Source: SCSIO-59966 sp046566185 (GTDB lineage Bacteria > Actinomycetota > Actinomycetes > Actinomycetales > SCSIO-59966). From it: a stretch of DNA of 28,117 nt. A program made the translations under genes and the position numbers. Location: contig JBKHXE010000036.1 in the NCBI GenBank assembly GCA_046566185.1, positions 1 through 28,117 on the forward strand, in the 5' to 3' direction. Positions within the stretch are counted from its first letter, which is position 1. Every line of letters starts with the position of its first letter. Shown here one piece after another: positions 1 to 7,984 of the stretch. A model generated the notes under the pieces. It was not told the origin of the DNA and ran no database searches. It saw only the letters and a list, made by a program, of their open reading frames with translations.

Positions 1-2
1 GG

Positions 3-623
3 GCCCTCGAGGACGGGCGTCTGCTGGTGCTGACGCCCGGGGACTACTACGCGGCGGGTCGCGCGCGGACACTGGTGCGTCAGGCCTTCGCGGACGGCTT
101 CCCCGGGGTCCGCATGCTCGGCGACGCCCAGGTCGCCCTGGAGCACGTGGGAGAGGCGGGTTACGTGGACTTCGAGCTGGAGCTCGAGCGTCTCTGCTCC
201 CGCCGGGACGTCTCGGCGACGTGCCTGTACGACGAGGAGGCCACGCCCCGCCGGCTGCTCCTGGACAACCTCACGGTGCACGCGGACGGCCTGCGTGCCG
301 ACGTGCTCTCCGTGACCGACCGGGATCGCACGGTGCGTCTCGCCGGCGAAGCCGACGCCACCAACGCCGAGCTCCTGACGGCGGTGCTGGACGGTGCGAG
401 CAGGCGCGTGCCGGGCGACGCCGTGCTCACGCTCGACCTCCAGGACCTCAGGTTCTGCGACGCTGCCGGCGTCCGGGCGCTCGTCGTCGGCACCTGGCCA
501 CTCCGGCGGCGCGGCGGGCGGGTCGCGCTGGTGGACGTCTCCGGGTCGGTGCGCAGGGCGCTCTCGATCCTCTCGATCGGCAGCCAGCCCGGCTTCCTTC
601 TGGACGGTGGGCAGCCCCGATGA
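3..623 (+). CDS. MEDS-domain/STAS-domain regulator, 5'-truncated by window edge
   Basis: The frame is open to the left edge of the window, so the true start lies outside; the GTG at 27 is inside the protein. The visible N-terminal part looks like the end of a MEDS sensory domain (CLYDEEATPRR matches the CLYDEQALPEA stretch of the next gene). The last ~95 residues read as a STAS domain, with the typical core LDLQDLRFCDAAGVRALV, where the residue pair around D-A-A is the usual phosphorylatable Ser/Thr region of anti-sigma antagonists. No clear Ser is present at the canonical spot (DAAG instead of DSSG), so phospho-control may differ. It overlaps the next gene by 4 bp (ATGA), which suggests translational coupling. 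Likely role (inference): anti-anti-sigma or scaffold partner of the downstream HATPase protein. Confidence 0.8.
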   Translation, partial: ALEDGRLLVLTPGDYYAAGRARTLVRQAFADGFPGVRMLGDAQVALEHVGEAGYVDFELELERLCSRRDVSATCLYDEEATPRRLLLDNLTVHADGLRADVLSVTDRDRTVRLAGEADATNAELLTAVLDGASRRVPGDAVLTLDLQDLRFCDAAGVRALVVGTWPLRRRGGRVALVDVSGSVRRALSILSIGSQPGFLLDGGQPR

Positions 624-1552
624 CGCTGCCCGGGAACCGGATGGAGCACCAGGCAGCCTTCTACCGCGGCCACGACGAGCTGCTGGACGTCGTCGTCCCC
701 TTCATGGAGGAGGGCCTCACCACGGGAGAGGCCACGGTGGCGGTGGCGACCGAGGACACCGTGGCGATGCTCAAGTCGGCGCTCGGCGGTGCCCGGGCCC
801 TCGCCGTCCTGGACGCCGAGGAGGTCTTCACCCGCCCGATCGACGCCCTGGCGGCCTACCGCTCGGTGACCGAGGCCGAGCTGGACGCCGGGGCGGGACG
901 GGTGCGCCTCCTCGCCGAGGTGGTACCCCATGCGATGTCCGGGTGGGAGAGGTGGGCGTGGCTCGAGGCGGCGTCCAACCGGGTGCTGGCAGGTCTGCCC
1001 CTCTCGGCCCTGTGCCTCTACGACGAGCAGGCGCTCCCGGAGGCGGTCCTCGAGGTGGGACGTCGGACCCACCCCCGCGTGTACACGGGCACGAGCGTCG
1101 CGGACAACGACGACTTCGTCCCGCCGGAGAGGCTGCTCGGTGCGGTGGTCCGGCGGGAGCTGGGGGCCGTGCCGGCCCGTGCGCCGGACCTCTACGTCTC
1201 CGACGTCCCCGACGTCAGGACGGCGCGCTGGACGCTCGAGCACTTCCTCATGGGGCTGCCCGGCAGCCGCGCGGAGGACGTCGTCGGTGCGGTGTCCGAG
1301 CTGCTCACCAACGCCCTCGGCCACGGCAGGCCACCCGTGACGCTGGACGTCTGGCTGGAGGGCCCGACCCTCGTCTCCGTCGTCGGTGACGCCGGGCCCG
1401 GGATCAGCGACCCGATGGCCGGCTACGCGCCGCCGGGCGGCCCGCTCGCCGGGTCGGGCCTCTGGCTCGCGCGCCACCTGGTCGACCACCTGACCTTCGG
1501 CCGGCAGGACGGGCGCTTCACCGTCCTCGTCGAGACCCGCAAACCCGGGTGA
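620..1552 (+). CDS. MEDS-domain/HATPase_c anti-sigma-type regulator
   Basis: This is a 310-residue protein whose ATG overlaps the stop of the MEDS-STAS gene (ATGA). Residues ~1-200 form a MEDS (DcmR-like sensory) domain: an N-terminal His-containing start (MEHQAAFYRGHDELLD), the FMEEGLTTGEA turn, and CLYDEQALP further on. Residues ~215-310 form an RsbW-like HATPase_c domain, with N-box ELLTNALGHG, G1 box GDAGPGIS and a G2-like GSGLWLARHLVD. There is no phospho-acceptor His domain, so a serine-kinase/anti-sigma role fits better than a two-component histidine kinase. With its STAS partner it forms a probable partner-switching pair. Its target sigma factor is unknown; the SigB/SigF-like factor at 25663-26463 is one candidate (inference). 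Confidence 0.85.
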   Translation: MTLPGNRMEHQAAFYRGHDELLDVVVPFMEEGLTTGEATVAVATEDTVAMLKSALGGARALAVLDAEEVFTRPIDALAAYRSVTEAELDAGAGRVRLLAEVVPHAMSGWERWAWLEAASNRVLAGLPLSALCLYDEQALPEAVLEVGRRTHPRVYTGTSVADNDDFVPPERLLGAVVRRELGAVPARAPDLYVSDVPDVRTARWTLEHFLMGLPGSRAEDVVGAVSELLTNALGHGRPPVTLDVWLEGPTLVSVVGDAGPGISDPMAGYAPPGGPLAGSGLWLARHLVDHLTFGRQDGRFTVLVETRKPG

Positions 1553-1571
1553 GTGGCTGCGACGTCACCGG

Positions 1572-2486
1572 TCAGACCAGCCGGACGCCCCACGACGCCG
1601 CGACGGACCGCCCCGGCTCGAGCCGGAGGACGTCGGTTCCCGTGCGGAAGGCGTTGGGCGGGCACGTCATCGGCTCGGCCCCCAGGCCGGTGCGGCGCCG
1701 ACCCTCCGCCAGCGTGTCGCCGGTGAAGACCTCGAGGTAGCGGTAGCCCTCGTCGGCCCACAGCGCCGCGGTGCGCCCGTCCGGCCCGGTGAGGCGCACC
1801 CACGCCCGGCCGTCGCCGTCCCGCACGAGGTCGCCGAAGGCGTGGTCGACCTCGAGGCCGCCGAGCGGACGGGGCTCGGTGAAGTCGAACGCCGTCCCGG
1901 CGACCGGCTCGGTTCCGGTCGGCAGCTGCCGCTCGGAGTCGGTGGTCACCCTCGTCGCCGCGGTCACCTGCAGCAGGCAGGCGTCGACGAGCCCCTCCCC
2001 GGGGGACAGGTACGGGTGGTGCCCGGTGCCGAACGGGCAGGCGCGGTCGCCGACGTTGGTCGCCCGGGTGGACACGGTCAGCCCGTCGTCCGTCAGCGAG
2101 TACCGAACCGAGACGTCGAGGGCGAACGGGAACCCCTGCTGCGGGTGCAGCCGCACCGCCAGCATCACCGACGACCGGTTCCGCTCGACGGCCCGCCACG
2201 GCACCCACCGCAGCAGCCCGTGGATGGCGTTGCCCTTCTCCGGCTCGGTGAGGGCCAGCTGGTACTCGGACCCGTCGAAGGAGTAGCGCCCGTCCCCGAT
2301 GCGGTTCGGCCAGGGCACGAGCGTCGCGCCGTGCGCGCCGTCGGGCATCGCGGTCACGTCGTACGGCTCGACGACGTCACGGTCCCCGTGGCGGTACTCA
2401 CGCAGGCCCGCGCCCACCTCGACCACGGTGGCGCGCTGGTCACCGTGCTCGAGGTGGAGCTGCTCGCCGGAGGGGGGAACGGCCAT
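1572..2486 (-). CDS. aldose 1-epimerase family protein
   Basis: This is a 304-residue galactose-mutarotase-like protein. Family marks are VPWPNRIGDGRYSFDG (substrate-binding Arg region), NAIHGLLRW with the catalytic-type His, GTGHHPYL with the second His pair, and a late EVFTGD containing the Glu that acts as base in GalM. It would interconvert alpha and beta anomers of a hexose or related aldose. The ATG at 2486 is chosen over the longer frame to 2543 because AGGAG lies 7 nt upstream and the candidate -10 TAGGTT (2522-2527) falls inside the longer version. It is convergent with the MEDS pair (19 bp between stops). The exact sugar cannot be told from sequence; the gene is not in the heptose operon. 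Confidence 0.9.
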   Translation of the reverse strand: MAVPPSGEQLHLEHGDQRATVVEVGAGLREYRHGDRDVVEPYDVTAMPDGAHGATLVPWPNRIGDGRYSFDGSEYQLALTEPEKGNAIHGLLRWVPWRAVERNRSSVMLAVRLHPQQGFPFALDVSVRYSLTDDGLTVSTRATNVGDRACPFGTGHHPYLSPGEGLVDACLLQVTAATRVTTDSERQLPTGTEPVAGTAFDFTEPRPLGGLEVDHAFGDLVRDGDGRAWVRLTGPDGRTAALWADEGYRYLEVFTGDTLAEGRRRTGLGAEPMTCPPNAFRTGTDVLRLEPGRSVAASWGVRLV

Positions 2487-2521
2487 GGGCGTCTCCTGTG
2501 GTCTCTGCAGAGGGAGGCATG

Positions 2522-2527
2522 AACCTA
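2522..2527 (-). promoter_or_regulatory. candidate -10 element (TAGGTT) for the epimerase gene
   Basis: The minus strand reads TAGGTT here, fitting the actinobacterial TANNNT pattern. A start about 7 nt downstream would give a leader of roughly 28 nt containing the AGGAG site. No convincing -35 box was seen. Confidence 0.4.
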
Positions 2528-2593
2528 GCGGGAGCGGGTACATCCCCCGGGCCGACCCTGGACGGGCCAGAGGTGCGGCGCGGAGGAATGACG

Positions 2594-2851
2594 ATGACGT
2601 CCCTTCCCACCGAGGTCGGCGCCCTGCAGGTCCAGCGGGTCCTCGCCAGCGTGGCGGAGCTGCAGTGTGCCTGCCGGCCCGGCACGGTGCGGGAGCTGGT
2701 GCGACTCACCTCGATGGAGCCGGCGCAGGTGGTCCTCGCCCTCCAGGAGCTCGAGGCCCAGGGCACCGTGGTGCGGGCGGACGCCGGAGGGTCCGTGCAG
2801 TACCGGCTGGCGCCCGAGCGCTGGCCGTTCTTGACGCCGCTGACGCGCTGA
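2594..2851 (+). CDS. small winged-helix DNA-binding-like protein
   Basis: This is an 85-residue protein that looks like one helix-turn-helix domain with a wing: LQVQRVLASVAELQ (helix 1), TVRELVRLTSMEPAQVVLALQELEAQGTVV (helices 2-3, MarR/IclR/DprA-type pattern), then a short beta wing ending QYRLAPERW. No ligand or dimerisation domain is present. The start is set at the second of two ATGs (2588 and 2594), because GGAGG at 2582-2586 has proper 7-nt spacing only to 2594. It is divergent from the epimerase gene and could regulate it or act elsewhere. Function unknown; the fold call rests on pattern only. Confidence 0.7.
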   Translation: MTSLPTEVGALQVQRVLASVAELQCACRPGTVRELVRLTSMEPAQVVLALQELEAQGTVVRADAGGSVQYRLAPERWPFLTPLTR

Positions 2852-2865
2852 CCTGCCGGGTGCGG

Positions 2866-3306
2866 TCAGCGGGACCGCCGCCCCTCGGCGATGAGCGCGA
2901 GGCGGCGCAGCGCCTCACGGTTCCGCACGTCCAGCAGGGGACGCCGCACCGCCGGGGGGATGAGCCGAGCCGGCCCGGCGGAGGCGTCCTCCGTCAGGGT
3001 GATGCGGCAGCCTCCGTCCTCCGGCTCGAGGCGGATGTCGACCATCGCCTCGCCGGTGGGCCAGGCCCGAGCCTGCAGCAGCAGGCGACGCCCCGGCCGG
3101 CTGTCCCGCACCGTGGTGGCGTCGTCGATGAGGGCGGGCCACGGCCCGACCGAGTGGTGGACGCTGGTGCCCACCGCAGGCCAGCCGTCCTCCACCGCTC
3201 GGATGCGGGACGCGCCGACCACCCACGCCGCGAGCGACCAGCCGTCGGCGAGCACGGCCCAGATGTCGTCGGGGGTGCAGTTGGCGAGCCGTGCCGTGGT
3301 GCTCAT
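2866..3306 (-). CDS. SRPBCC (polyketide cyclase/START-like) family protein
   Basis: This is a 146-residue single-domain protein with the usual SRPBCC outline: an N-terminal strand, then DDIWAVLADGWSLAAWVVGASRI (the helix-turn found in cyclase/dehydrase family members), a GRRLLLQARAWP strand, the CRITLTEDASAGP strand and a long C-terminal helix. Such proteins bind hydrophobic ligands, but no ligand can be assigned. Its ATG overlaps the TGA of the upstream aldehyde dehydrogenase (ATGA on the minus strand), so the two are almost certainly co-translated. Confidence 0.85.
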   Translation of the reverse strand: MSTTARLANCTPDDIWAVLADGWSLAAWVVGASRIRAVEDGWPAVGTSVHHSVGPWPALIDDATTVRDSRPGRRLLLQARAWPTGEAMVDIRLEPEDGGCRITLTEDASAGPARLIPPAVRRPLLDVRNREALRRLALIAEGRRSR

Positions 3307-4712
3307 CGTGCCTCCTCACCCTCCACTCCACCGGACGCCGGGCGTCCCCGCATCTCGGCGGGTTCGAGGTGGACGGCCTTGAGGACCGTCATCTCCGCCA
3401 GCAGGTCCGGGCCGTAGCCGCGGCCGCTGCCGCTCGCGCGCCGCGGGTCGGCCGAGCCGCCCGGGGCTCCGCCGAAGACGGCGTTGACCTTGACGGTCCC
3501 GACCTCGAGCTCCTCGACCGCCTGCAGGGCGTGCCGGGTGTCCGGCGTGAGGACGGTGGCGGCGAGCCCGTAGGCGCCGGAGGCGGCCCGTCGCAGGGCC
3601 TCGTCCCAGTCCCGCACGACGCACACCGGCGCCACCGGTCCGAACGTCTCCTCCCGCATCACCGCCATGTCGTCGTCGCAGCCGACCAGCACGGTGGCGG
3701 GGAACCAGGTGCCGTCCCGGTCGAGCCGGCGGCCGCCGGTGAGGCAGCGAGCGCCTGCGGCGACCGCCGCGTCGACGTGGTCCTGCACGACGGCGAGCTG
3801 CCGCTCGTCCACGATCGGGGTGAGCGTGGTCGCCGGGTCGCGAGGGTCGCCGGGGCGCAGCGCCTCCGCCCGCGCCACCAGCTCGGCCAGCACCTCGTCG
3901 GCCACGTCGGCGTGCAGGTAGACGCGCTCGACGGCCGTGCACAGCTGGCCGCCGTTGGTGAAGGCGCCGACGGCGACCTGCTCGGCGGCCCACGCCGGGT
4001 CGACCCCGGCGTCCACGACGACCGGGTCCTTGCCGCCGTTCTCCACCAGCGCCCGGGCACCGCGGCGTCCCGCCAGCTCGCCGATGCGGCGTCCCGTCGC
4101 CGAGCTTCCGACGTGCGCGACCAGCGCGACGCGCTCGTCGACCACGATCGCCTCGCCGACCGCGCCGTCGCCGTCGACGACCTCCAGCACGCCGGGCGGC
4201 AGGCAGCCGGCGATCCGCTCGGCGAGCGCGCGCCCGGGGGCGGCGCTGCGCTCCGACGGCTTGTGCACGACGGTGTTCCCGGTGACGAGCGCTGCCGCGA
4301 GCAGGCCCGCCGCCGCCGGGTACGGGTCGTTCCACGGGGTGAGCACCGCGACGACGCCGCGCGGCTCGACCCGCACGTAGTCCACCGAGCCCGAGCCGCC
4401 GGCCAGGGCCCGGCCGGCGTGGCCGAGGCCGGTGACGGCCGCCTCGTCGAGCAGGTCGGCGGCTACCTCCGCGGACGTCGTGGCCTCACCCAGCAGCCTG
4501 CCGGTGGTGGCGCACAGCAGCTCGCCGAGCTCGGTCGCGTCCCGGCGGACGGCGGCGGCCGCCCGGCGCAGCGCTGCGGCCCGCTCGGCGGGCGCCGTCC
4601 GCTCCCAGCCCCGGCGCGCGTGGGCGGCGGCCGCGACCGCTCGCTCCACCCGGTCCGTCGAGAGGGCATCGAGGGGAGAGTGGTGCAAGTCGGAGGCGGT
4701 GGAGAGCGTCAT
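3303..4712 (-). CDS. NAD(P)-dependent aldehyde dehydrogenase
   Basis: This is a 469-residue ALDH-superfamily enzyme that would oxidise an aldehyde to the acid with NAD(P)+. The catalytic residues are visible: C258 in GGQLCTAVERV and E224 in VENGGKDP. The cofactor-binding stretches PWNDPYP, HKPSERS and GSSATGRRIGEL are also present, as is the C-terminal EETFGPVAPV motif. It resembles the succinate-semialdehyde/benzaldehyde dehydrogenase-like branch, but the substrate is not decidable here. The frame runs on to 5210, but that extension is the antisense of the carbamoyltransferase gene; the ATG at 4712 starts the family-like N-terminus. No strong Shine-Dalgarno is seen. It forms an operon with the SRPBCC gene and is divergent from the heptose operon across a palindrome. 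Confidence 0.9.
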   Translation of the reverse strand: MTLSTASDLHHSPLDALSTDRVERAVAAAAHARRGWERTAPAERAAALRRAAAAVRRDATELGELLCATTGRLLGEATTSAEVAADLLDEAAVTGLGHAGRALAGGSGSVDYVRVEPRGVVAVLTPWNDPYPAAAGLLAAALVTGNTVVHKPSERSAAPGRALAERIAGCLPPGVLEVVDGDGAVGEAIVVDERVALVAHVGSSATGRRIGELAGRRGARALVENGGKDPVVVDAGVDPAWAAEQVAVGAFTNGGQLCTAVERVYLHADVADEVLAELVARAEALRPGDPRDPATTLTPIVDERQLAVVQDHVDAAVAAGARCLTGGRRLDRDGTWFPATVLVGCDDDMAVMREETFGPVAPVCVVRDWDEALRRAASGAYGLAATVLTPDTRHALQAVEELEVGTVKVNAVFGGAPGGSADPRRASGSGRGYGPDLLAEMTVLKAVHLEPAEMRGRPASGGVEGEEAR

Positions 4713-4760
4713 GCACCGCCATTGCCCGGTCCCGGGCGCCCGAAACCGGTCTACTCCAAC

Positions 4761-4794
4761 CACTCCGGGGGAGAAGTGCTTCTCCCCCGGAGTG
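4761..4794. promoter_or_regulatory. perfect 16+16 bp palindrome between divergent operons (candidate operator)
   Basis: The left arm CACTCCGGGGGAGAAG (4761-4776) is followed by TG and then its exact reverse complement (4779-4794). It sits in the 114-bp gap between the aldehyde dehydrogenase start (4712, minus) and the carbamoyltransferase start (4827, plus), where -35 elements of both could lie. A dimeric repressor or activator site serving both operons is the simplest reading. As RNA it would be a very stable hairpin, but no T-tract follows in either direction. Confidence 0.65.
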
Positions 4795-4826
4795 TGAACC
4801 GCTTCTCGTCGGGTAGGTGCCCGCCC

Positions 4827-6482
4827 ATGCGGGTTCTCGGAGTCAACGCCCTGTTCCACGACCCGTCCGCCGCGCTCGTGGTGGACGGCGAGGTCGTGGC
4901 GGCGGCGGAGGAGGAGCGGTTCAGCCGCCGAAAGCACGGCAAGCGTCCGGTGCCGTTCGCGGCGTGGGAGCTGCCGGAGCAGGCCATGCGCTGGTGCCTG
5001 GACGTCGCGGGCCTGCGCCCGCAGGACCTCGACGCCGTCGGTTACTCCTTCGACCCGGCGCTGGCGAAGCCCGCCGAGGAGATGGGCCTGCACGACCCCT
5101 GGGACCACCTTCGCGTCACCTACGCCGAGCACGCTCCTGGCTTCCTCACCACCGCCCTGCCCGGCCTGGAGCGTGAGCAGGTGCGGTTCGTGCCGCACCA
5201 CGTCGCGCACGCGGCGTCAGCCGGCCTCGCGGCGCCCGCCTCGGCGGGCGAGCCGACCAGCGTGCTGGTGCTCGACGGCCGGGGCGAGCGCGCGAGCCAC
5301 CTCGCCGGGCGCTATCGCGGCGGCCGGCTCGAGGTGCTGGCGAGCCAGGAGCTGCCGCACTCCCTCGGGCTGCTCTACGAGTCGGTCACCGAGCACCTCG
5401 GCTTCCTGCGCTCGAGCGACGAGTACAAGGTGATGGCGCTCGCCTCGTACGGGCGCCCCCGGCACGTGGACGACCTGCGCCGGCTCGTCCGGGCGACGGG
5501 CGACGGCGGCTTCGTCGCCGAGGTGCCGGACTGGTCCACGTGGGTGCCGCGACGTACCGGCGAGGAGTGGGGCGAGCGGCACGCCGACCTCGCCGCGTCG
5601 GTGCAGACCCGGCTCGAGGAGGTGCTCGTCGACCTCGCGCGCTGGGTGCACGAGCAGACCGGCGACCGGGTGCTGACGATGGCCGGCGGCACCGCGCTGA
5701 ACTGCGTCGCGAACAGCCGCATCTGGCGGGAGACGCCGTTCGAGGAGGTCTGGGTGCAGCCCGCCGCAGGCGACGCCGGGACGGCCCTCGGTGCGGCGCT
5801 CTCCCTCACGGCGGACGCCGGTGAGGTGGCGGCGCCGATGACCAGCGCCGCGCTCGGGCGCGGCTGGTCGGACGACGACCTGGCGGCGTGGCTGCGCCGC
5901 GCGGCAGTGCCGTTCACGACACCGGCCGACCTGGCGGGCGAGGTGGCCGACGTCCTGGCCGACGACGGCGTCGTCGCCTGGTTCGACGGCCGCAGCGAGT
6001 TCGGCCCTCGGGCCCTCGGGCAGCGCTCGCTGATGGCGCACCCGGGGCGGGCGGAGAACCTCGAGCGGCTCAACGACGTCAAGGGCCGCGAGCAGTTCCG
6101 CCCCGTGGCGCCCATGGTGCTCGCCGACCGCGCCCCCGACCTGTTCACCGACGGCCCGATCCCCAGCCCGTACATGCTCTTCGTGCACCGCGTACGGCCG
6201 GAGTGGCGCGACCGCATCCCCGCCGTCGTGCACGTCGACGGCACGGCCCGGATCCAGACCGTGCACGACGAGACGCTGCCCCGCGTCGCGGCGCTGCTGC
6301 GGGCCTTCGAGCAGCGCACCGGCCTGCCGGTCGTCGTCAACACCAGCCTCAACACGGCCGGCCGCCCGATGGTGGACGACCCGCGCGACGCCCTGGAGCT
6401 GTTCGGCTCCGCGCCGGTCGACGTGCTCGTGGTCGGGCCGCACCTCGTCCGCCGGTCGCGGCTGCTCGGGGGCGGCGCATGA
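4827..6482 (+). CDS. O-carbamoyltransferase (NodU/CmcH/TobZ family)
   Basis: This is a 551-residue enzyme of the family that moves a carbamoyl group from carbamoyl phosphate, via carbamoyl-AMP, onto a sugar hydroxyl. The N-terminal Kae1-like half has LGVNALFHDPSAALVVDG, the metal-binding H124-H125-x-x-H128, SDEYKVMALASYG and the ATP-site MAGGTALNCVANS. The C-terminal half has the YrdC-like GRSEFGPRALGQRSL at 388-402 and EQFRPVAPMVL. Length and motif order match the complete family. The frame runs upstream to 3291, but only the ATG at 4827 gives the family start. It is the first gene of the nine-gene heptose operon and overlaps the next by ATGA. TAGGTG (4814-4819) lies 7 nt before the ATG, so translation may be leaderless. 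The acceptor is inferred to be the operon's heptose glycan. Confidence 0.93.
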   Translation: MRVLGVNALFHDPSAALVVDGEVVAAAEEERFSRRKHGKRPVPFAAWELPEQAMRWCLDVAGLRPQDLDAVGYSFDPALAKPAEEMGLHDPWDHLRVTYAEHAPGFLTTALPGLEREQVRFVPHHVAHAASAGLAAPASAGEPTSVLVLDGRGERASHLAGRYRGGRLEVLASQELPHSLGLLYESVTEHLGFLRSSDEYKVMALASYGRPRHVDDLRRLVRATGDGGFVAEVPDWSTWVPRRTGEEWGERHADLAASVQTRLEEVLVDLARWVHEQTGDRVLTMAGGTALNCVANSRIWRETPFEEVWVQPAAGDAGTALGAALSLTADAGEVAAPMTSAALGRGWSDDDLAAWLRRAAVPFTTPADLAGEVADVLADDGVVAWFDGRSEFGPRALGQRSLMAHPGRAENLERLNDVKGREQFRPVAPMVLADRAPDLFTDGPIPSPYMLFVHRVRPEWRDRIPAVVHVDGTARIQTVHDETLPRVAALLRAFEQRTGLPVVVNTSLNTAGRPMVDDPRDALELFGSAPVDVLVVGPHLVRRSRLLGGGA

Positions 6483-7984
6483 CGGCGGGTCCGCGGTACG
6501 CCGTCGTCGTCCCGAGCCTCGGCAGGCCGAGCCTGCACCGTCTCCTGTCGACGCTCGCCCTCCAGGGCGGCCCGCTGCCCGAGGAGGTCGTCGTCGTCGA
6601 CGATCGCCGGGACCCGGTTCCACCGCTCGACGTGACGGCGGACGCCGCCGGCACCCTGCGAGTCCGCGTCGTCAAGGGCTTCGGCCGCGGGCCGGCGGCC
6701 GCACGCAACCTCGGCTGGCAGCTCGTCACGACCGAGTGGGTGGCGTTCCTCGACGACGACGTCGAGCTGCCGCCCGGCTGGGCGTCGGCGCTGGCCGCCG
6801 ACCTGGCCGTCGCCGGCCCGGACGTCGGCGGGTCGCAGGGCCGCCTCCACGTCCCGCTGCCGACCGGACGCCGGCCGACGGACTGGGAGCGCAGCACCGC
6901 CGGCCTGCAGGACGCGGCGTGGGCCACCGCCGACATGGCGTACCGGCGCGCCGCGCTGCAGGCCGTCGCCGGGTTCGACGAGCGGTTCCCCCGCGCGTAC
7001 CGCGAGGACGCCGACCTGGCCCTGCGCGTCCGGCGGGCCGGCTGGCGGCTGGTGCGCGGCACGCGCACGGCCGTGCACCCCGTGCGGCCCACCGACGACC
7101 TCGTCAGCCTCCGGGTGCAGGCGGGCAACGCGGACGACGCGCTGATGCGCCGCCTGCACGGCCGGCGCTGGCGCCTCGAGGCGCAGGCCGGCCGCGGCCG
7201 GCTGGGCTGGCACGCCGCCACGGTGGCCGGCGCCGCCGTCGCGGTGGCGGGCGGGCTGGGACGGTCGCCGCGGACCGCGCTCGCGGGCGCCGTGCTCTGG
7301 GCCGCCCTGACGCTCGACTTCGCCCGCCGCCGCATCGTGCCCGGCCCGAGGGACGCCGTCGAGACGCGCCGGATGCTCGTGACGAGTGTCGCCATCCCCT
7401 TCGCCGCCGTGGGCCACCGGCTGGCCGGACAGTGGCGGCACCGTCGCGCCGGGCCCTGGCCGACGCCGGTGCGCGCCGTGCTGTTCGACCGGGACGGCAC
7501 CCTCGTGCACGACGTCCCGTACAACGGCGACCCGGCCGCGGTGCGGCCCGTGCCCGGTGCCCGTGAGGTGCTCGACCGGCTGCGCGGCGCAGGCGTGCGC
7601 GTCGGGGTCGTCACCAACCAGTCCGCCGTCGGGCGTGGCCTGCTGCACCGGGCCGACGTCGACGCGGTCAACGCGAGGGTCGAGCAGCTGCTCGGCCCGT
7701 TCGACACCTGGCAGGTGTGCCCGCACGCACCGGACGACGAGTGCGCCTGCCGCAAGCCGCGTCCCGGCATGGTGCACGCCGGGGCCAAGGCACTCGGGGT
7801 GCGGCCGCACGAGGTCGCGGTCGTTGGCGACATCGCCGCGGACGTCGAGGCGGCCCGCGCCGCGGGCGCGCGTGCGGTCCTCGTGCCGACCCCGGTGACC
7901 CGCGCGGAGGAGGTCGCCGACGCGCCGGTCGTCGCGCCCGACCTCGCGGCCGCCGTGACGGTGCTGGGGGTGGTGCGCTCGTGA
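6479..7984 (+). CDS. fusion: GT2 glycosyltransferase + GmhB-like HAD phosphatase
   Basis: This is a 501-residue two-enzyme protein. Residues ~7-215 are a GT2 domain: VVVPSLGRPSL start, acidic metal site D92-D93-D94 in FLDDDVELPPGW, and a late FPRAYREDADLALRVRRAGW matching the GT2 ED-x-D segment. A hydrophobic stretch (~246-279) follows and may associate with the membrane. Residues ~330-500 are a HAD-IIIA phosphatase with D337-R-D339-GT, TNQSAVGRG, and VGD ending at D451. C414-x-H416...C422-x-C424 followed by RKPRPGM is the zinc loop typical of D-glycero-D-manno-heptose 1,7-bisphosphate phosphatase. The HAD half would remove the C7 phosphate. It overlaps both neighbours by 4 bp. No frameshift is seen at the domain join. 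Confidence 0.92.
   Translation: MTAGPRYAVVVPSLGRPSLHRLLSTLALQGGPLPEEVVVVDDRRDPVPPLDVTADAAGTLRVRVVKGFGRGPAAARNLGWQLVTTEWVAFLDDDVELPPGWASALAADLAVAGPDVGGSQGRLHVPLPTGRRPTDWERSTAGLQDAAWATADMAYRRAALQAVAGFDERFPRAYREDADLALRVRRAGWRLVRGTRTAVHPVRPTDDLVSLRVQAGNADDALMRRLHGRRWRLEAQAGRGRLGWHAATVAGAAVAVAGGLGRSPRTALAGAVLWAALTLDFARRRIVPGPRDAVETRRMLVTSVAIPFAAVGHRLAGQWRHRRAGPWPTPVRAVLFDRDGTLVHDVPYNGDPAAVRPVPGAREVLDRLRGAGVRVGVVTNQSAVGRGLLHRADVDAVNARVEQLLGPFDTWQVCPHAPDDECACRKPRPGMVHAGAKALGVRPHEVAVVGDIAADVEAARAAGARAVLVPTPVTRAEEVADAPVVAPDLAAAVTVLGVVRS

Noticed and set aside
3291..4826. Long upstream extension of the carbamoyltransferase frame (to 1063 residues)
   Set aside because: It is the antisense of the aldehyde dehydrogenase gene, low-complexity in composition, and the family N-terminus begins at ATG 4827.
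5375..7810. 811-residue minus-strand open frame
   Set aside because: Antisense of the carbamoyltransferase and GT2-HAD genes; composition is that of a shadow frame.
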